A DNA stretch of 12,586 nucleotides from Isohypsibius dastychi (lineage: Eukaryota > Tardigrada > Eutardigrada > Parachela > Isohypsibiidae), in assembly GCA_034696485.1 (NCBI GenBank), contig JAQIWT010001092.1, positions 1-12,586 of the forward strand, read 5' to 3'. The notes under the pieces were generated by a model. The model worked only from the letters and a program-made list of their open reading frames with translations, searched no databases and was not told the origin of the DNA. Made by a program: the position numbers and the translations under genes. Shown piece by piece: positions 8,106-12,586 of the stretch. Position 1 is the first letter of the stretch. The number at the start of each line of letters is the position of its first letter.

Positions 8106-8746
8106 AGGTGCCCAGTCGCTGGGTTCCCGGGAATAAATGCCATCATCATCCATCTTCCGGCGATTCTGGATTTTATCCTAATGCACTTTGAGATAAAGGT
8201 CATGGGGTGAAAGATCTGAAATATCACAGCTTGGTCAACTGCACAGTTTTTCGTGACCTTCCTTTTTACATGTAGTATTTTTGTCAGCACGAAGGAAAGA
8301 AAGTTGGAGAAAAGCTCCGGGTATCATTGGAATTTGCTGATCACGTGACTGGAGCCACCTCCCCGACCCCGAAAGTAATATCCATCTCCTACATCTGTTC
8401 TGAAATATGCCTGAAACGTCTACCCCCGCCATACCCAATCTATTGATTGTGTTGTGTCGAGCAAATAAAAAATTCTCAAACCATTCCAAACGGTTTTAAA
8501 CGCGTAGTTGAACGAAACAGAACGGTTGCTTAGCGGCTTCAGATGGTTTCATTCCGAATCCGAACCGCAGCTGATTCATTCTGGTCTTCGTCTTGTTTCT
8601 TGTTTCTCATCCTGAACCGATAACGTTGACAAAAAACAGGAGGATTTCACTTGGAGTTCTCTTTTCCCCAACAACTTTAAAGCTGCGATTAGATTTTGTG
8701 ATGCGGTCCGTATTTTGCTGAAATCTAACGAACAGCCAACGTCATA
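8106..8746. other. Intergenic region upstream of F-box copy 5
   Basis: I see no exon of either local family and no RNA gene. It contains AATAAA at 8464-8469 and presumably the promoter and leader of copy 5. Unlike copies 1-3, the leader just before the ATG (AACAGCCAACGTCATA) lacks the GAGAA(CATCG) motif. Confidence 0.45.
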
Positions 8747-9904
8747 ATGGAAGATCTTGGACAGTATACCACGAAACCCTCTCAGAATGTTGTCGCTGTT
8801 CCATCGTAAGTCTTGCATTTACCATGTTGTTGGCGAAAACCCGTCTGACAAATTGCGTGGTCCAAATCACGTAGAAAGCACGCTTGAATTTATGTTCCGT
8901 TTTGTTATCCAGAAGCATCAGTGATCTCCCACGAGAAATCATGGAAATTATTTTCGAAGAGCTCGATTCCACTAGTCGCAAAAAGATTGAACGGTAACTC
9001 AGCTGAAGGCAATGATCGTGTCATGGTACTCTCAATTCTTTCTAATTCAGGGTTTGCAAAGGATGGATGCAAATTATCCGAGCATGCAAAAAGTTTCGAA
9101 CTCACCTCCAAGTGAACTTACCTTCAGACTCCGTTCGGCGTGTTCGTGGGTACCATGAATACACCTACCTGCAAAATTTGTTTCGAGGACTTCGCCACTT
9201 GGTTGGACCGGAGCTGGAGGTTTTGCATTTCAAATCACGAGAGGTTGCACTGAACTTCGAGGGCGATCAGTTGATCTGCCGAATGACTGGAATTGGAATC
9301 CGCTGTATCATGCTCTCTTTGAAAAGTGCTGGTATAGACCCATCAGAATTTGACATCGTCTTCAGTGGATGCTCGCTTGAGTATGAGATACGGCGAGGAG
9401 ACTGCATTTCAGTCCGTCCCAGAAAGATGCGGATTATTCACTCGTTCATTTCAGCCAGCGAGTGGTTTGGATGCTCAACGCTGTATTTTGAGGAAGTTTG
9501 GTTGGAAACTCTAAACAAACTACATAAGCAGATAGGGGAACTGTTTCTTTCCGAACACGGACCATTGACAGAAGGACAGTCAGCTGTTTTGCGCGAAATT
9601 GAACACCGTCTTACAATGACTGCGGAGCCAGTGACTGCACGTATCAACCGTATGGCCGATCGCATCGACGCTATTCAAGTGCCTACATGGTGACGAACGG
9701 TGGCACAGTTTCTTCTTGTTTTTTAATGAATGTTATTGCAGGTTATACGTAGGTCATTATAATTGGATCGAGGCCCTCGCGACTATCGCGAATGGGGGAC
9801 ACGTCTCTCAACACACGGCTGATTTCTTGGGAAAATCAATGCACGTATTGAATATTGACGCGCCTTTAGATTACCGATTGATATGGCAGACGGGAAAATG
9901 GTAG
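8747..9904 (+). CDS. F-box protein, copy 5 (4 exons, 313 aa)
   Basis: Exons: 8747-8805, 8913-8993, 9051-9689, 9742-9904; introns of 107, 57 and 52 nt, all phase 2. The F-box covers residues about 25-57: LPREIMEIIFEELD, the split arginine, then VCKGWMQIIRA. Exon 3 shows LEVLHFKSREV, EFDIVFSGCSLEYEIRRGD, IIHSFISASEWF, LYFEEVWLETLNKLHKQI and LFLSEHGPLTEGQSAVL. The last exon has HYNWIEALATIANGGHVSQ and then a tail longer than in copy 3, ending in IWQTGKW. Donor 3 (ATG|GTGACG) is weaker than the others; reading through would stop at once (TGA 9691-9693), and the conserved last exon supports splicing. Predicted role as for copies 1 and 3. CATAAA about 10031 may serve as poly(A) signal. Confidence 0.83.
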
Positions 9905-10430
9905 ACAGCTTTTTCCAGTTTGTCCAAGGCTGAAAAAGCTTATGAAAGAACCAAACAATGTGGCTTACTTCTATGATTTGGATAACACGGATTTTTGATT
10001 TATGAAACCACTGTGTGAATTTTGGCTGTTCATAAAGCGGGACCCACATTTAGACCTTGTTCAAGATGTGACTTATCGATACTTGTCAGAGGACGGATCA
10101 CCTTAATTAGTTAACATACTTTATAAAATTGAAAATCGGTAGTGTAATGCTTTTTGGTGGAGTAGCGTATGTTGTTCAGAATTTCGAGGTTATATGCTAC
10201 ATCGGCGGCTATCAAAATTCGCATGATCTGAGTTAACATATTGCCTCCTTTGTTTGATCATGGAGGTCTTCATGGCTGGTTGTTGCGATAAAAGCAGCCA
10301 TCATGATACAACGTAAATGGCGATGCGCAGTTCAACAAAGCTAAAAAACTGCACATGAAAAGTCTGCTTCTTAGACTGTTATCTTCCGCCTACGATGTAT
10401 AATGTTTTCATCAACAGCATTTTGCGGCGT
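9905..10430. other. Intergenic region, nothing recognised
   Basis: This separates the 3' end of F-box copy 5 from the 3' end of CTLD gene B. It holds only a small stem (ATGGCTG 10272-10278 with CAGCCAT 10295-10301). I see no exon or RNA gene. Confidence 0.5.
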
Positions 10431-10552
10431 AGCTTGATAAATATAGCCCATAGTTCACAGTTCCCAGCATGTCATCCTCCCACTGGAATTTCGTCTGCTA
10501 CGCATAAAAAAATTAAATAACATGCAACGAACAGATGGACAAATGGACGAAC

Positions 10553-11669
10553 TTTCGATTCCTTTTAGGTATGCACATTGGCGATTAGTGTCGTTGGGAA
10601 ATTGGGTGTCATGTCAGTTGAGGAAGTTCGTGGTCGTTACTCCGGCGGCCGGTACCCAGGTAAACTGGGCTGCACTGATTGAACTACGAGCTGAAATATT
10701 GAACGGTCTGTCAGAATGCAAACCAGACAGACTACTTATTCAAAACGTACAGTTACAACCGATCCAGAAGTTGGCTTCTTGCGAGTTGGGTAACCCTATC
10801 TTTATAAAACGGTCTCCCAGGAAACTTCGAACTTCAGCGCTACAGAGTATACGGTAAGCTTCTGCCTGTTCAAGTGATTCATGGCTTCTTCTTAACCTGT
10901 TGATCACGATTAGATTTCCTCCCTCCGCTTTGCATTCCAAGTCAGCAGTGCCGTAATTTGTCAACTGGTCATCATCAATTCGGAGCTGATAGCACATGCT
11001 TTGGAAGTTGACCCATCCATACGGACATATCTCTGTCCAATGAATTGTCAGAGATGAACAGTTGTTTTTATTCAGAGAAGACTAAGTGAATCACTCACCG
11101 ACATCACTCTCACAGACATACAGTATGCTCGCCGATCCGAGCACGTTGAATCCAAATACCATTCCGGATTTCTTAAACTTGGACTGTCTCCATATGTACA
11201 ATATTGCAGGCCATTTGCAAGCCCATTACTGAAAACGAGTTCCTTAAGTAATCTTTGCATACTTTGATTGCTTTTCTCACATTTTTCCTGTCAGATCCTG
11301 ATTTCCTCATGGTTTCTTATATGCGGCCGATATCAGGTTGCTACCATCAGAATAAACTACATCTTCTGCCAGTATGACCGAAGGTTTGTTGATATTCAAT
11401 CCAATCCAGGCCGTGGTTACGTTCAGATGATTAATTAATCACACTCATAGCTTTTACGTTTTCTTCATCCGATTGAGGAACGGCCAAGTGCCCACCGAGT
11501 GATCTACCGAAAATCAACGATGAAATGACTATAAAAGTTCTAACTCAGAGACAATACATGCAGGTGCTAGATGCCGAATTCCAGGCCATCAGCTCAGTCC
11601 CTGACTTCCAGCAGCGATTGTTGACGAAATCCCAACCATCTTCGGTTCTGCATAATGGCCTCGAAGCTT
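10553..11669 (-). pseudogene. C-type lectin-like gene B, decayed, at least two CTLDs
   Basis: Minus-strand exons: about 11669-11558, 11503-11281, 11228-11099, 11032-10897, 10839-10751, 10690 to about 10553; introns of 54, 52, 66, 57 and 60 nt with GT-AG ends and consistent phases. CTLDa reads DGWDFVNNRCW, AWNSASSTC, LGGHLAVPQSDEENV, AWIGLNI, SDGSN, EWYLDSTC, YVCESDV. CTLDb reads ICPYGWVNFQSMCYQL, LECKAEGGNLIVINSAEV, NFWIGCN, FTWVPAAG, TTTNFLN, RQCAYL. Lesions: a 4-bp TAAT duplication at 11431-11438 (frameshift), TGA at 11307-11309, a frameshift before YVCES near 11115, and TGA at 10614-10616 where CTLDs usually have Trp. The end of CTLDb may continue at about 10499-10440 (FQWEDD-like). Splice sites outlived the reading frame, which suggests loss of function was not ancient. 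Confidence 0.75.
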
Positions 11670-11930
11670 AAAACAGTATACTGATTCTTAGAGAGGAATA
11701 AAAAGTTTCCCGATAAATTATGTTCCAACATACAATAGTTGGCTTTGCAAATAAAATTGTTGGTGGTGTTAGTGCCCAGAAATCCACCGCGGAGGGAAAT
11801 GCCGGTCAATTACGTCGATCCATCGCTGTTATGGCTAAAGATTCCTCGGAAATTCATCCGGCTTGAAGACTGAACAAAGCCAGATATTCCATTGGGGTTG
11901 CTGAAAGATTAGCACTCCAGATCAAAAATC
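11590..11930 (-). pseudogene. Possible remnant of a further upstream CTLD of gene B
   Basis: Minus strand, after an acceptor-like CTTTCAG near 11921, one frame reads NPNGISGFVQ, then SHNSDGST, a TAA, LTGISLRGGFLG and TNTTNNFICKANYC. The closing FICKA resembles the end of a CTLD (compare RFICRK and WICE in gene A), and SDGS occurs in CTLDa. The overlap with the first exon of gene B and the lack of a Cys before FICKA make this weak. It may instead be the linker or leader of gene B. Confidence 0.35.
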
Positions 11931-11938
11931 AGCACCAC

Positions 11939-12406
11939 TTTTCATGGCATAACCCCCCCCCCCCCCCAAAACAAATACAGCAAAATAAAAACAAACGTGG
12001 GTTTAGTCTGATTGGTCAGTGATCGGGCATTCTTAAATTTGTGTTTGTTTCGTGAAATCTAAATTCGTGAAATTCCGACACAAGTTAAAATTTTTGAAGA
12101 GGTATGATCAACTTCAATTCAACGACAACTGGAGTGAAGCTGAAAAAGCGCTGCTAACCATGCAGCTGGTACCAAGAGAGTGTAATGGTCCGACTTGGTC
12201 AAAGTGGTTGTCATTCTTGTCCTTTAACAATGGCAATCCTTCTTTAAAAACTTATGCTTCTGTCGGAATTTCACGAATTTCGATTTCGTGAAACAAATAC
12301 AACCTTGAGAATGCCATATCATTGACCGGTCAAACTAAAACCACGTTCGATGGTATTTTGTTTCATTTGTCGGGGAGTGGGGGGGGGGGGGGTTTATGCC
12401 GTGAAA
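11939..12406. mobile_element. Foldback / long-TIR element (MITE-like), about 470 bp
   Basis: The left arm (about 11939-12080) and the right arm (about 12261-12406) are inverted repeats. Outer ends: left TTTTCATGGCATAA then 15 C; reverse complement of the right TTTTTCACGGCATAAA then 14 C. Inner ends: left ATTCGTGAAATTCCGACA, matched on the right by TGTCGGAATTTCACGAAT. Between them AACGTGG, TTTAGT, GGTCA, GGCATTCT and TTTGTTTC keep the same order in both arms. The central 180 nt are single copy. No transposase is seen; a frame at 12052-12291 lacks ATG and runs through both arms, so I do not call it coding. Target-site duplication is not clear because similarity continues past the GGCATAA motif. 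It lies directly upstream of CTLD gene B. Confidence 0.8.
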
Positions 12407-12586
12407 AACAGTGCAATGCTTGTAGAATAATCGATAATGGAATGAAAATGTACCATTAAAAAGCAGAAGCTTTTACAGAATATCAGAGACTGGCGAGGCG
12501 ACCCAACTGACAAGCAAACCACGCGAACCCGATAATTCGAAAAAAATAACTGAAAAGTGCAAACGGTAGGTTTTTCTGTGTAAAAA
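12407..12586. other. Right-hand flank, nothing recognised
   Basis: I see no exon of either local family and no repeat in this short end piece. Confidence 0.5.

Noticed and set aside
10522-10857. A 111-codon plus-strand open frame
   Set aside because: It is antisense to the spliced CTLDb exons of gene B.
10614-11309. TGA recoded as tryptophan
   Set aside because: TGA falls where CTLDs usually have Trp in FLN*HDT, and Trp is possible at KKP*GNQ. However, the same genes and all F-box copies use TGG freely, true frameshifts are also present, and G-to-A decay explains the stops more simply.
11431-11438. TTAATTAA as a piggyBac target-site footprint
   Set aside because: piggyBac uses TTAA, but a plain 4-bp tandem duplication is enough, and no element or terminal repeat is seen beside it.
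12052-12291. A 79-codon frame inside the foldback element
   Set aside because: It has no ATG, starts in one inverted arm and ends in the other, and shows no known motif. A WSEAEKALL stretch looked briefly Myb/SANT-like but is too short to support.

Overview
The window looks like nuclear DNA of a nematode. It has short introns (about 50-150 nt) with GT-AG ends and mostly pyrimidine-CAG acceptors. It also interleaves two families that are expanded in nematodes: F-box proteins (plus strand) and secreted multi-domain C-type lectin-like (CTLD) proteins (minus strand). The species cannot be told from the sequence. All gene models are hand-spliced; none was checked by a search or by RNA data.

Layout, left to right. 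1-250: upstream sequence with a C tract. 267-1380: intact F-box gene 1 (+), poly(A) signal at 1441. 1447-2040: non-coding stretch with a hairpin and three short tandem duplications. 2063-3963: a three-CTLD gene (-) in five exons that splices and reads well, but has one in-frame stop, one single-base deletion and no ATG at its predicted signal-peptide start. 4051-4811: F-box copy 2 (+), a pseudogene. 4812-5660: non-coding, with short repeats. 5661-5935: one exon-like fragment of an SLC4-type bicarbonate/anion exchanger (+). 6175-7260: intact F-box gene 3 (+). About 7745-8105: F-box remnant 4 (+), only the middle of exon 3. 8747-9904: intact F-box gene 5 (+). 10553-11669: a second, more decayed multi-CTLD gene (-), with traces out to about 10430 and 11930. 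11939-12406: a foldback (long terminal inverted repeat) element with C/G tracts near both ends.

The three intact F-box genes share one plan: a short first exon, an 81-nt exon with the first half of the F-box, a long exon of about 600 nt that starts with VCK(G/R)W, and a short last exon with a conserved TIANGG block. Every intron is phase 2. By family knowledge the F-box would dock on SKP1 in an SCF ubiquitin ligase and the rest would choose the substrate; I do not recognise that C-terminal region. The CTLD proteins would be secreted. Nothing in the sequence shows that the two families work together. The picture is birth-and-death evolution: five F-box copies (three intact, two broken), two broken CTLD genes, one stray transporter exon and one foldback element in 12.6 kb.
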